Positions 20,618-29,427 of a stretch of DNA of 64,000 nt are shown here, one piece after another. Each line of letters begins with the position of its first letter. The first letter of the stretch is position 1. Origin of the DNA: Neobacillus massiliamazoniensis (GTDB lineage Bacteria > Bacillota > Bacilli > Bacillales > Cytobacillaceae); NCBI RefSeq assembly GCF_001048695.1, contig NZ_CVRB01000002.1:620001-684000 (forward strand). The letters run 5' to 3'. The notes beneath the pieces are model-generated. The model saw nothing but the letters and a program-made list of their open reading frames with translations. It did not search any database and was not told the DNA's origin. A program made the position numbers and the translations under genes.

Positions 20618-20661
20618 GTCCACCCCACGCGTACAAATGTTCACAAGTGGTGCCTGACACC
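20618..20661. repeat. 45-bp composite repeat ending in GGTGCCTGACACC
   Basis: Module GTCCACNNNNCGCGTACAAATGT plus the 13-bp palindrome; the same arrangement recurs at 24577, 29380, 34805 (reversed), 38356 and 42712. Confidence 0.75.
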
Positions 20662-20678
20662 TAATCTATAACACCAAT

Positions 20679-21203
20679 CTATGCTGATTGCTTTTCGATA
20701 AAGGCTTTTTTTAGTTGTTTGCGCGCCCGGTATAGGCGGGTTTTGACGGTTGCCGATTTTAGGTTGAGCAGGTTTGCGATTTCGTTTTCTTTTAGCCCGC
20801 ACTGGGTTTTAAGGATGAGGACTTCCTGAAATTCTTTTGATAGGTTTTTTTCTATTAAGCGGTTCAGTTCCTCATGTAAAAGATGGAGTCCAACCTCCTC
20901 TTCAATATGTTCCTTGATTCCTGCTGACCCAAGTATCGGTTCCATGATCGATGGGTCAACGAGCATCCAGCACTTTCTTTTTTCTAATCTTAGAAAATCA
21001 ATCGCGGTTCGGGCAGTAATGACCGACAGCCAAGCGCCTAATTTTTTTGGATCTTCTACTGTATTGATATTTTTATATGCTTTAATAAACGTTTCCTGGA
21101 CGATATCCTCGGCCAAAAATCGGTCCTTCGTATATTTGTAGGCAATAAATTGCAGCCGTTTTAAGTGTATAGAATATAATTGTTCGAAATGGATCGACCT
21201 CAT
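20679..21203 (-). CDS. RNA polymerase ECF-type sigma factor
   Basis: Group 4 sigma factor of 174 residues. Region 2 spans about 8-75, with the -10 recognition helix RFLAEDIVQETFIKAYK. Region 4 spans about 110-165, with the HTH LKENEIANLLNLKSATVKTRLYRARKQL. There is no anti-sigma gene next to it. It follows the large permease gene by 36 bp on the same strand, so it appears to be the last gene of the YtrA-type ABC operon, an unusual position. Its target promoters are unknown. Confidence 0.9.
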   Translation of the reverse strand: MRSIHFEQLYSIHLKRLQFIAYKYTKDRFLAEDIVQETFIKAYKNINTVEDPKKLGAWLSVITARTAIDFLRLEKRKCWMLVDPSIMEPILGSAGIKEHIEEEVGLHLLHEELNRLIEKNLSKEFQEVLILKTQCGLKENEIANLLNLKSATVKTRLYRARKQLKKAFIEKQSA

Positions 21204-21239
21204 ATGGAGTTCCCACTTCCTTTTCTAAAATTCAATTCG

Positions 21240-23204
21240 TTATTTTAAACGTTCTTTCACAAAATCAGGTACATGCGCTTCATCAAAATACATGAAATCT
21301 TTATAATTTCCAGCATTATAATAAAAGACCGCCGCGTATTCATGATTCATATCAACACTCGCTTTTGAAAGCAGCTCTCCTATTTGTCGATTATCCGTTA
21401 CATTTAGTGACTCCTTGCTGTCTTCAACTTCCCTTCTCATTTTCTCGGGATCATAGGAACCAAATCCATCCACTTTTTTAACTAATACATGAGAAATATC
21501 ATCAGCTGTTACGGTTGCCTGATTGAGCAAATTCTTTTCCTTTAACCATTCGGTCAAATTCTGATAGGTTGGTAATAACCCAAAACTAATAAACTGGTTA
21601 TTTCCCAAATCGAATTCAATTGATGATCCGTGGCCACGGAAATACTTGCTATCATCATAAGATTCCGTTAACATATCTGCCTTTAATGCTGCCATTGCTT
21701 CTTTCACATCTGTTGGATTTGATAACATGACAAACTTGTTATAAGGGCCATATCCCCTAATCGTAATAGATTTTATCTTATTATCTTTTACCTTATTAAT
21801 AGCCGTCGCGGTCATTTTATATTCCTTAGATTCATAGATTGGCTTAAATACATCAGAATAAAGCCTTTCATTTACTTTGTATTCACGGATCACATGCCGC
21901 CCATTTTTTAATTCATAGATAAAATAGTAACTCACGAATGTCTCATTTTTCTTTAGGTGATTAATGTTTTGATTGGTGAGGATTTGCTGATGCAACTTCC
22001 GAACAGCCTCAATATTTGCTTTTTCCTTTATTGGTTCTTGTGGGAAATACTGTGCCATTGAACTCCGATCTAAATTAAAACTAGGATTTTCCATTAGCAG
22101 GACATTTTTGATATCGTTTACTTCTGGAACCCTGTTTTCATAGATTCTGAGAGTATCAACTCCAATCACCAGTAGAGTTGCGACAGCCGAGTACACCAAC
22201 AGGCCTTTGACATGACTGAAAACTCGCCACGACTTTTGCAAAACCATTTCGGCAGTAAAATAACCAAGCACAGCCCCGACGAAATAGCCAAATAATGTCC
22301 AGCCGGTACTGCTGGATGAAACAGAATGAAAGTACCCTCCACCAAGCAGCATGGTGCAAAAGGCAGCACCATATTTAAATACACAACGTAATTTTGGAAA
22401 GGCAATCGCTTCAGAAGCTGCTTCCAAATTTCTTTTTTTATAAAAATAAAGCGATAACAGATAAAGGATTATGGTTAAAATGTGATACAGTCCGGCATCC
22501 ATCCATTTAAACGACTTGCTGTTCAGAGCTGCAACATAGGTAATGGGGGAAATTAGATCCAGCTGTTTACTTAGGAAATAATCACTCGGAAATCCATAGA
22601 GTAATATTTTTAAGTTTAAAAATAGCAAAATGGCCATACCAATCGGGAAAAAGAGAAATATATAAGACAAAACTGCCTGAACAGCCGATATTCCTGTCAT
22701 CATCGCAACAAAAACACTGGCTGTATAAAAAAGCAAGGTAAACAGGATGGTCGTTCCAGCCCAGTAGAGTACATCTGTTACTGTAAACATGCTGCTTACA
22801 TCTAGAGTAGAATGAATCAACAGGATGATTACAGAAATAAGGACAACCGGAACTATTAAAAATGCCATACCTGTCAAGGCATAATAATGAAAGATTTTCT
22901 CCCTTTTGATGGGAAGACTGTGCATTAGGTCTGATGTTTGTTTCACATGAAGAAAGCGAAATAAAAACACTGCCAAGATTACAGGGACTAAGACAATCAA
23001 ACCAATTTGAAAGGTATTATTATACTGAAATAGGGATTGAAATGTCTGGTGTTTCAAGATATTTTCTTTATCTGGGTACATTAGCAATATTTGAATTGGC
23101 AGTATAAAGAGCAGTCCCAAAAAATAAACAATTGAGACCCAGCCGGTGCTTCGACCAATTTGCAGAATCATTTCCTTGTTAAACAATGACATTTTCGAAG
23201 GCAT
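21240..23204 (-). CDS. ABC transporter permease with large extracytoplasmic C-terminal region
   Basis: Membrane subunit partnered with the YtrB-like ATPase. From ATG 23204 (MPSKMSLFNKE; ATG 23192 is an alternative) it has about 654 residues. The N-terminal 370 residues contain roughly ten hydrophobic segments; a final helix near residue 365 leads to a soluble region of about 280 residues with no recognisable motif. The shape resembles the Bacillus ABC-2-like permeases carrying a DUF6449-type domain; that assignment is from memory. It overlaps the ATPase gene by about 26 bp. Candidate substrates are peptides or cell-envelope-active compounds. Confidence 0.8.
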   Translation of the reverse strand: MPSKMSLFNKEMILQIGRSTGWVSIVYFLGLLFILPIQILLMYPDKENILKHQTFQSLFQYNNTFQIGLIVLVPVILAVFLFRFLHVKQTSDLMHSLPIKREKIFHYYALTGMAFLIVPVVLISVIILLIHSTLDVSSMFTVTDVLYWAGTTILFTLLFYTASVFVAMMTGISAVQAVLSYIFLFFPIGMAILLFLNLKILLYGFPSDYFLSKQLDLISPITYVAALNSKSFKWMDAGLYHILTIILYLLSLYFYKKRNLEAASEAIAFPKLRCVFKYGAAFCTMLLGGGYFHSVSSSSTGWTLFGYFVGAVLGYFTAEMVLQKSWRVFSHVKGLLVYSAVATLLVIGVDTLRIYENRVPEVNDIKNVLLMENPSFNLDRSSMAQYFPQEPIKEKANIEAVRKLHQQILTNQNINHLKKNETFVSYYFIYELKNGRHVIREYKVNERLYSDVFKPIYESKEYKMTATAINKVKDNKIKSITIRGYGPYNKFVMLSNPTDVKEAMAALKADMLTESYDDSKYFRGHGSSIEFDLGNNQFISFGLLPTYQNLTEWLKEKNLLNQATVTADDISHVLVKKVDGFGSYDPEKMRREVEDSKESLNVTDNRQIGELLSKASVDMNHEYAAVFYYNAGNYKDFMYFDEAHVPDFVKERLK

Positions 23205-24078
23205 AGCCGATATCCCCCATTTCGTATATAAAAATTTCTTCGAGAGTGAGTGGCAGCAAATCGAAAATGATTGGATTTGTCTTACGAATTTGTTTGGCAA
23301 TGGTATCCTCATCACCTTTTACAATGAAAAGGATGATACTCCCGCGCTTCTCTGTATAAAGAGGGTTGAGATTCTTCAACAGTTCTTTTGGCATTCCTTC
23401 TTTATAGGCAACTTGAACTTTATGGATGTTTGCCTTCAGTTCATCCAGTTCTTTTTCAATTAAAAGTGTTCCTTTATGAATAATCCCGACATGGTCGCAA
23501 ATATCCTCAATCTCACGAAGATTATGAGAGGATATGAGAATGGTCATTTCTCTTTCTGCAACATCATTGATCAGCAGGTTCTTTACTTTTTTCCGAGCTA
23601 CTGGGTCAAGGCCGTCCAACGGCTCATCAAGAATCAAAATCTCGGGATTTGTTGAAAGGGACAGAATAAAGGCAATCTGTCGCTGCCATCCTTTCGAAAA
23701 CGTATGGATTTTTTTGTTTACATCCACTTCCAATAGCTCGATCAGTTTCTGAAACCGCTCCTCACTCCAGCTTGGATAAAAACCTTTATAATAACGGGCC
23801 ATTTGCTTGGTTGTATAATTGGATAAAAAAGATGGCTGATCAGGAATATAATAGATTTTTTCCTTTAGACTAGGATTTTCGTAGACTGGTAGGCCGTCAA
23901 CGGTGATGTCTCCCTTTTCCTGCCGATAGATTCCCACAAGGAGCTTAATTAAAGTCGTTTTTCCAGCTCCATTTGACCCAATTAGCCCATAAATGGAGCC
24001 TTTTGGGATGGTAAGATGAACGTTTTCCAGCGCCTTAAACCGGCCAAAGGCCTTGCTCACATTTTTCAATTCAATCAT
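23179..24078 (-). CDS. ABC transporter ATP-binding protein, YtrB type
   Basis: Nucleotide-binding subunit of 299 residues. Walker A is GSNGAGKTTL (about 33-42), the signature region is FSKGWQRQIAF, Walker B is EILILDEPLDGLDP, and the H-loop histidine is in LISSHNL. The C-terminal 80 residues are a family-specific extension. It overlaps the GntR regulator by 8 bp upstream and the permease downstream, the normal YtrA-YtrB-permease order. In B. subtilis related ABC systems are induced by cell-wall antibiotics; the same role here is inference. Confidence 0.92.
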   Translation of the reverse strand: MIELKNVSKAFGRFKALENVHLTIPKGSIYGLIGSNGAGKTTLIKLLVGIYRQEKGDITVDGLPVYENPSLKEKIYYIPDQPSFLSNYTTKQMARYYKGFYPSWSEERFQKLIELLEVDVNKKIHTFSKGWQRQIAFILSLSTNPEILILDEPLDGLDPVARKKVKNLLINDVAEREMTILISSHNLREIEDICDHVGIIHKGTLLIEKELDELKANIHKVQVAYKEGMPKELLKNLNPLYTEKRGSIILFIVKGDEDTIAKQIRKTNPIIFDLLPLTLEEIFIYEMGDIGYAFENVIV

Positions 24079-24460
24079 TGCTATCGCCCCCCTTTTTGCC
24101 AGAATCTAATGCGTGGATAAGATCAATCATTTCGCCCGCCTGTATGCCGAGATACAGAGCCTCCAAGATTAGTTTTTCAAGCTCCTTCATGACGGAAGCA
24201 ATCTTCTCTATGTCCTTCGTTTGATTGTTTAGACTGACGAAGCTCCCTTTTCCTTTAATGGAATAAATAAAACCTTGTATCTCCAGTTCCCTATATGCCT
24301 TTTGAATGGTATTTGGATTGATTGTGAGCTGTGTAGCTAACGTCCGGACCGATGGCAGCTGTTCATCAGGCTTAAGCACCTCATGCATGATCAGCTCCTT
24401 CATTTTATCGACCAATTGCTCATAAATAGGCTTTCGGCTTCTCATGTCTAGCTCAAACAT
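24071..24460 (-). CDS. GntR-family repressor, YtrA subfamily
   Basis: Short GntR regulator, 129 residues from ATG 24460 (MFELDMRSRKPIYEQ). The frame opens at TTG 24478, but that codon lies in the ribosome-site region GGGGGC. The winged HTH covers 10-75 (LPSVRTLATQLTINPNTIQKAYRELEIQGFIYSIKG). The C-terminal part is short and helical, as in YtrA, and has no large ligand-binding domain. First gene of the operon, and probably an autorepressor through the inverted repeat immediately upstream. Confidence 0.9.
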   Translation of the reverse strand: MFELDMRSRKPIYEQLVDKMKELIMHEVLKPDEQLPSVRTLATQLTINPNTIQKAYRELEIQGFIYSIKGKGSFVSLNNQTKDIEKIASVMKELEKLILEALYLGIQAGEMIDLIHALDSGKKGGDSND

Positions 24461-24479
24461 AATGGGATGAGCCCCCAAT

Positions 24480-24511
24480 CTGTATTAAGTGTACTATCAT
24501 TCGTAATACAG
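24480..24511. promoter_or_regulatory. probable YtrA-type operator
   Basis: CTGTATTA (24480-24487) and TAATACAG (24504-24511) are perfect inverted arms. Within this region the minus strand carries CTGTA-N13-TACACT, close to the AGTGTA-N13-TACACT pattern I recall for B. subtilis YtrA. It lies just upstream of the repressor start. Confidence 0.6.
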
Positions 24512-24576
24512 TTATATTATATTCCAGCCCCTCCCAAAATGGAAGTCCCTCTTTTGTAAAAAATTTACGGTTAACC

Positions 24577-24620
24577 GTCCACTGGAGACGTACAAATGTC
24601 CACGAGCGGTGCCTGACACC
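24577..24620. repeat. 45-bp composite repeat ending in GGTGCCTGACACC
   Basis: GTCCACTGGAGACGTACAAA, then TGTCCACGAGC and the 13-bp palindrome. The phrase GACACCAAGTTTTTT follows twice, a small local duplication. Confidence 0.75.
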
Positions 24621-24721
24621 AAGTTTTTTGACACCAAGTTTTTTTCGAGCCAAGCTGACAGGCAATTTCAGGAGTATTTTGCATACATATGGGTTATGTC
24701 ACTTCCTAGGAGGATCTATGC

Positions 24722-25327
24722 ATGCATTGGCTGACAATATTACTAATTGGTGTTGCCGCTAACCTCGACAACTTAGGAATTAGTGTCTCATATGGGTTGA
24801 AATCAACACGTATTCCCTTCGTTTCAAATTTGGTTATTGCAGCTATTTCGATGATTTGTGCTTACATACCGATTATAGCCGGGGAATTTATGTCCCAATT
24901 TATTTCGGAAACCGTTGCGAATTATATAGGCGGGTTGCTGATAATTTTCCTCGGTGGAAAATGTATCGTTGAATCCTTCTACCCTAAAACTACCGAAGTG
25001 GCAGTTCGAGTCGATTCAACTTTTACAAAGGTTATATCCCATCCTGAACTGGCTGATACAAATGATGATCAAATCATTTCCTTTAAGGAATCGATTTTAT
25101 TAGGGTTAGCACTCGCGATGAATTGTTTAGCAATGGGGTTAGGGGCTGGATTCACAGGAGCTTCCCCTTTACTTACAACTTTATCAATCGGTGTTTTCTC
25201 GCTACTATCCATTTCCGTTGGAATCAAGATTGGCAGCAAGATTTCCGACAACCGAATAGGAAAATATTCAAATTCCATTGCAGGAATCATACTTATTTTG
25301 ATAGGTATTTATGAGATTTTCGTGTAA
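24722..25327 (+). CDS. ytaF: sporulation membrane protein YtaF (MntP-like)
   Basis: Small integral membrane protein, 201 residues, with two homologous three-helix halves. The conserved acidic pair of the MntP family appears as ANLDNLGISVSYG at the start of helix 1, and the second half carries NCLAMGLGAGFTG. A cytoplasmic loop (about 80-125) separates the halves. AGGAGG is 8 nt upstream of ATG 24722; an ATG four bases earlier is out of frame. Named ytaF by similarity to the Bacillus sporulation protein; transport of manganese or another cation is possible but unproven for this branch. It is monocistronic and divergent from the YtrA operon. Confidence 0.85.
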   Translation: MHWLTILLIGVAANLDNLGISVSYGLKSTRIPFVSNLVIAAISMICAYIPIIAGEFMSQFISETVANYIGGLLIIFLGGKCIVESFYPKTTEVAVRVDSTFTKVISHPELADTNDDQIISFKESILLGLALAMNCLAMGLGAGFTGASPLLTTLSIGVFSLLSISVGIKIGSKISDNRIGKYSNSIAGIILILIGIYEIFV

Positions 25328-25385
25328 GTTTAACGGGATAATGCATAAAACAACGGAGTGCGGTCAAAAGTCGATCCAAAATTAA

Positions 25386-25413
25386 AGACACCTTGGAAAA
25401 TTCTAAGGTGTCT
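25386..25413 (+). terminator. hairpin after ytaF
   Basis: AGACACCTT and AAGGTGTCT form an inverted repeat with an A/T-rich loop. The following U-run is poor, so termination is likely but not certain. Confidence 0.45.
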
Positions 25414-25501
25414 ACTTAGTATGGTGTTTTCCCTTGTGATTGATGCCTGACTTTGATGGGTATTTGTAAACGTGGGGTCGAATTTGAATCATTGTCATTG
25501 G

Positions 25502-27697
25502 TTATGGTGCCTGACACCCTTTAATATGAAAAATCAAAGTGGTGAAATCGTTTTTTATAAGCGGGAGTGCTAAACCAATTTGGATGAGTTCATCACCGAA
25601 AAAGGGCTGTTCACCATTGTTAATGTTATAAAGCTTTTTTGGATTTAGCCCACGCAGTTTGAGGCGCAAAAAGGGCGGATTTGGAGTAGCCAGTATTTTA
25701 TAATAAAAAACGACAGCTTGCTCCTGGTCAGGTGCAACATACATCCAGGCAGTATCCATGCCGGAAAAGGGACTCAATAACCTGAAGAAATCACCAAAAC
25801 AAACCATTTCCTTTAATTGATGATATTGATGAATCTTCTCTTTCACCACTTTCTTGTCATCATGGCTAAGCTTGTCGATATTCAATTCAAAACCCAAATT
25901 CGCTGCCATTGCCACATGGCATCTCATTAACATCGGCGTTGTTCTCCCAACCTGGTGATTCGGGACATCTGATACATGTGCACTCATGGCGATCGCTGGA
26001 TAGACAAGACTTGTCCCATACTGAATTTTTAATCTTTCAACAGCATCCGTATCATCACTCGTCCACGTTTGTGGCATATAGTAAAGCATGCCGGGGTCAA
26101 AGCGCCCGCCGCCACCTGAACAGCTCTCAAATAAAATAGAGGGAAAACGTTCTGTCAACGTGTCGAGAATTCGATATAAGCCCAGCATATAACGATGCGC
26201 CGTTTCCTTTTGCCTATCCGGAGGAAGAATTGCAGACCCGACCTCAGTCATATTTCGGTTCATATCCCATTTCACATATGAAATCGCGGCACTACTAAAA
26301 ACCTTCGTAAAGGTATCGATTAAAAAATCACATACGTCATCACGACTTAAATCGAGCACTAATTGATTTCTCGACTTTGTCCGATGTCGGCCGGGGACAT
26401 GAAGACACCAATCAGGGTGCTTCCGATACAAATCACTATCGGGAGAAACCATTTCCGGCTCGACCCATAAGCCAAAGTGCATACCCTTTTTCCGAACATA
26501 TTCAGAAAGGCCCTTTAGTCCATGAGGTAATTTCTTCTGATAAACGCCCCAATCCCCCAGGGAAGATTTATCATTGTCACGACGTCCAAACCATCCGTCA
26601 TCTAGAACAAATAGCTCGATTCCAAGATCCTTCCCTGCATCCGCAATGTCCTTCAATTTTTTTTCAGAAAAATGAAAGTAGGTTGCCTCCCAGTTATTAA
26701 TGAGAATGGGTCGGACTTTATCTCGATAAACCCCGCGGCAAACCCTACTCCTCAATAATTTATGAAACGTTCTCGACATTCCTCCAAGACCTTCTGCTGA
26801 ATAAACCATTAGTGCCTCGGGCGTTTGAAAAAATTCACCTGGCTTTAATCTCCAGGAAAAATCAAAAGGATTCATGCCAATAGAAAGCCTGGTGATTTCA
26901 AAGGGATCCACTTCAATTGAAGCTTGGAAATTTCCGCTATAAACGAGACTAATACCGTAAACATCCCCATGCTCCTCGCTTGCATTCTTTGAAAGTAATG
27001 CCACAAAAGGATTATGTCGATGGCTGCTCGCGCCCCTTGCTGAACTAATCATTTGGACCCCATGGTGTAGCGGCTGCCTTTCAATATGACGCTCCCGGCC
27101 CCATGTTCCATGAAGGTGAAGCCACTCCCAATCCGACTCATGAAAGTCAACCGACATGCTCATGCATTTTAGTATTTCAACATCCTCGTTGCCCCGGTTT
27201 TCAAAGGAAACCGACCTCGTGATCAAGTCAAATTCCCGATAGATGGTGTAACTTATATTCATTCCAACACCGAGCATGGAATCGACCATTGTAATGACTA
27301 ATGTGTCTGCCTCAGAATCCTTTTCTACATAGGAGGCAGGCAATCCCTTAAGGTGACGCTTTCCTTGAAAAATCTCATGAGAATCATAAACAAATTCTGT
27401 AATGGTTGATCCATCTGGGGCTCTGAGTTGATAGGCTGGATTCCTGAAATCTCCGTTTCCAAATGCAGGATATTCTTGGGGCAGCGTATCAAGAGAAAAA
27501 TTTTTATCACCTGATTCTGTCGTCGGCGAAAATGCCCTGCCCTTAAAGGTCAAGATGGATGAAGGCTGTTGCACTTGAATATGCCTGCCCCAATATAAAT
27601 GAGCAGGATATTTGCCATGCACAATTTGAATGAGATAACTCATTCTGCTATTGGATAAATGGAAAATCCTATCCTTTTCATTCCAAACAATGGGCAC
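25502..27697 (-). CDS. alpha-galactosidase, GH36
   Basis: Cytoplasmic alpha-galactosidase hydrolysing alpha-1,6-galactosides such as melibiose and raffinose. The start is GTG 27697 rather than an upstream ATG: AGAGGGAG is correctly spaced, and with this start (731 residues) the nucleophile in KWDMNRN falls at D478 and the acid/base in WTSDDTDA at D548, the positions known for the Geobacillus AgaN enzymes. NNWEATYF and LDDGWFG are also typical of GH36. The last five codons and the approach to the stop lie within a GGTGCCTGACACC repeat (tail GCQAP). It is monocistronic; the substrate probably comes through a sugar importer encoded nearby. Confidence 0.93.
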   Translation of the reverse strand: MPIVWNEKDRIFHLSNSRMSYLIQIVHGKYPAHLYWGRHIQVQQPSSILTFKGRAFSPTTESGDKNFSLDTLPQEYPAFGNGDFRNPAYQLRAPDGSTITEFVYDSHEIFQGKRHLKGLPASYVEKDSEADTLVITMVDSMLGVGMNISYTIYREFDLITRSVSFENRGNEDVEILKCMSMSVDFHESDWEWLHLHGTWGRERHIERQPLHHGVQMISSARGASSHRHNPFVALLSKNASEEHGDVYGISLVYSGNFQASIEVDPFEITRLSIGMNPFDFSWRLKPGEFFQTPEALMVYSAEGLGGMSRTFHKLLRSRVCRGVYRDKVRPILINNWEATYFHFSEKKLKDIADAGKDLGIELFVLDDGWFGRRDNDKSSLGDWGVYQKKLPHGLKGLSEYVRKKGMHFGLWVEPEMVSPDSDLYRKHPDWCLHVPGRHRTKSRNQLVLDLSRDDVCDFLIDTFTKVFSSAAISYVKWDMNRNMTEVGSAILPPDRQKETAHRYMLGLYRILDTLTERFPSILFESCSGGGGRFDPGMLYYMPQTWTSDDTDAVERLKIQYGTSLVYPAIAMSAHVSDVPNHQVGRTTPMLMRCHVAMAANLGFELNIDKLSHDDKKVVKEKIHQYHQLKEMVCFGDFFRLLSPFSGMDTAWMYVAPDQEQAVVFYYKILATPNPPFLRLKLRGLNPKKLYNINNGEQPFFGDELIQIGLALPLIKNDFTTLIFHIKGCQAP
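25506..25518. repeat. GGTGCCTGACACC palindrome overlapping a CDS end
   Basis: Exact copy lying within the last codons of the alpha-galactosidase gene, ending one base before the stop codon. Confidence 0.85.
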
Positions 27698-27842
27698 GAG
27701 AACTCCCTCTCTTCTATAAAATAATGCGCATCTCATTTGAACGGGCCCGGTTAATTTTCTTCGTCTTACATGTTTTTATTTTTTCGGTGAAAAATAAATT
27801 TTGGGAGATAACCCTCTAATTCATTTCTGGGATGTGTAAAAG

Positions 27843-28448
27843 ATGCAGTACTTGAATTATTTAATTGAACATTACGGGTACTTCGGAATCTTGATGGCGT
27901 TAATTGGAGGGATTATTGGTCTCCCAATACCTGATGAAGTTCTTCTTACCTATGTAGGGTATAATATTTTTCAAGGAAATATGTCTTACATCCCTTCATT
28001 AATCAGTGCCATTGCAGGTGCATGCGGAGGCATTTCATTGAGTTACATCTTAGGATTAAAGCTAGGACAACCGTTTTTAAAAAAATACGGTCCTAAAATG
28101 CATATCACTGAAGAGAGAGTAAATAGAACAATGAAATTGTTTGAGAAATTAGGTCCTTTTCTTCTCTTCATCGGTTTTTATATTCCTGGAATTCGTCACG
28201 TCACTGCCTATCTAGCCGGTATAAACAATTACAAATATAAGAAGTTTGCATTATTTGCCTATTCAGGTGCGATTACTTGGTGTTATAGCTTCATCACTTT
28301 AGGTATGACATTAGGAGAAAACTGGGACATTGTCAGAATTTACGTCTCTAGATATAGTATATTGTTAATCAGCTTGGTCATTCTCGGTTCCATTATTTTT
28401 TATACCTATTGGAAAAAAAGAATCCTTAAAAACGTGCAAACCCCTTGA
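27843..28448 (+). CDS. DedA family membrane protein
   Basis: Integral membrane protein of 201 residues from the DedA/VTT superfamily, members of which act in lipid scrambling (polyprenyl phosphate or phosphatidylethanolamine recycling) and envelope homeostasis. Family signs are the re-entrant segment GGIIGLPIPDEVLLTYVG near the N-terminus, FLLFIGFYIPGIRHVTAYLAG (with the conserved Arg) in the middle, and four to five hydrophobic stretches. Divergent from the alpha-galactosidase gene and apparently monocistronic. Confidence 0.88.
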   Translation: MQYLNYLIEHYGYFGILMALIGGIIGLPIPDEVLLTYVGYNIFQGNMSYIPSLISAIAGACGGISLSYILGLKLGQPFLKKYGPKMHITEERVNRTMKLFEKLGPFLLFIGFYIPGIRHVTAYLAGINNYKYKKFALFAYSGAITWCYSFITLGMTLGENWDIVRIYVSRYSILLISLVILGSIIFYTYWKKRILKNVQTP

Positions 28449-28452
28449 TATT

Positions 28453-28603
28453 AAGAAAAGCGCAAGCGACTTGGTCAGCCCTGACAGGCATAAGCTCCCA
28501 AAAAGAAGGCGCTTTTTGCCTTCATTTTGGGAGTGGCTTATGACCCGAAGGGCTAGGCGCTGGAGCTGGACAATTCTCGAAGTCAATTTTTATACTTTCC
28601 TAT
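28453..28603. repeat. dispersed repeat family A, with internal hairpin
   Basis: Starts AAGAAAAGCGCAAGCG and ends GACAATTCTCGAAGTCAATT like the copy at 6055. The centre carries a long inverted repeat (CTCCCAAAA...TTTTGGGAG). Outer parts GGCATAAG and CTTATGACC are also inverted, so the element folds into a long stem. Confidence 0.75.
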
Positions 28604-28609
28604 AAAATA

Positions 28610-28649
28610 GGTGTCAGGCACCGTCCTCCTCCGGACGGTGCCTGACACC
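28610..28649. repeat. perfect 17-bp stem made of two GGTGCCTGACACC palindromes
   Basis: GGTGTCAGGCACCGTCC and its exact reverse complement flank a 6-nt loop (TCCTCC). It lies between the convergent DedA and bioY genes and may terminate both, though U-runs are weak. Confidence 0.85.
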
Positions 28650-28660
28650 CTTTATGGAAT

Positions 28661-29251
28661 TTAGGATACTCTTTTTAATTGTTTAAATTGCCCTTTTGAT
28701 AAAACGGACTTTTCTAATCGATGTGCCATAATGCCTGCAAAAACGGCTAAAATAATATCCTTCGGCAGCGGAACGATCATCCATAGCCATGCCATTTTAT
28801 AGGTGAAGCCATCCGGGGCAGCAGCCCATAGCTTATAAGCAAAATACATCCAGTTTGTTCCGAAAAGGTAGTTAACAGCCATGCCAATTAAGGAAGCAAT
28901 GCAAAACGCCAGTACACTTTTTTTCTTTTCCACAATTTTCCCAACGACATATGCCGTAAATATGAAGGAAACAATAAATCCAAATGTTGGGTTGAAAATA
29001 GTGGATGGCCCTCCTCCAAATCTAGAGAAAACAGGAGCACCAACTAACCCCACTAGTAAATAAACAATCATTGCGATCGATCCCAAACGGCTGCCGAGAA
29101 TAGCGCCTGCTAAAATAGCAAAAAAAGTTTGCAGCGTAATCGGTACCCCACCAACTACCATAAACGGAACAAACGAAGTAATATTTGCACCGACAGCCAT
29201 TAAAGCCACAAACAATCCCGTAAGGGTCAAATCAATTGGCCTTAATTTCAT
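28661..29251 (-). CDS. bioY: biotin transporter BioY
   Basis: Substrate-binding S-component for biotin, 196 residues with about six membrane helices. The family motifs GGVPITLQTFFAILAGAILG and LVGLVGAPVFSRFGGG are clear near the N-terminus, and a conserved helix ends with FAGIMAHRLEK. BioY can work alone or with a shared ECF energising module (EcfA/T). No biotin synthesis genes are nearby. The 5' region contains a TTGACA -35 and paired palindromes that look like an operator. Confidence 0.93.
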   Translation of the reverse strand: MKLRPIDLTLTGLFVALMAVGANITSFVPFMVVGGVPITLQTFFAILAGAILGSRLGSIAMIVYLLVGLVGAPVFSRFGGGPSTIFNPTFGFIVSFIFTAYVVGKIVEKKKSVLAFCIASLIGMAVNYLFGTNWMYFAYKLWAAAPDGFTYKMAWLWMIVPLPKDIILAVFAGIMAHRLEKSVLSKGQFKQLKRVS

Positions 29252-29265
29252 AATTCCCCCACCCC

Positions 29266-29307
29266 AAAACTATAGTTTTAATAATATAAAGATTAAGACT
29301 ATAGTTT
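29266..29307. promoter_or_regulatory. paired palindromic operator upstream of bioY
   Basis: Two copies of the 8-bp palindrome ACTATAGT, each with extra A/T flanks, are about 30 bp apart. A minus-strand TTGACA (29318-29313) lies just upstream with a possible TAATCT -10 at 17 bp, so the copies sit in the spacer and downstream of the -10. This suits a repressor site. It does not look like the usual BirA operator. Confidence 0.5.
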
Positions 29308-29359
29308 ATAAATGTCAACTAAGTTTTAAATCAAGTTGACATTTAGGGATTAAAAAAAG

Positions 29360-29423
29360 GGTGTCAGGCACCAAAAAAAGTCCACTCCACGCTTATAAAT
29401 GTCCACGAGTGGTGCCTGACACC
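29360..29423. repeat. composite repeat flanked by inverted GGTGCCTGACACC copies
   Basis: GGTGTCAGGCACC (29360-29372) and GGTGCCTGACACC (29411-29423) enclose the GTCCAC...AAATGTCCACGAGT module. Just beyond the stop of the GDYXXLXY gene. Confidence 0.8.
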
Positions 29424-29427
29424 AAAA

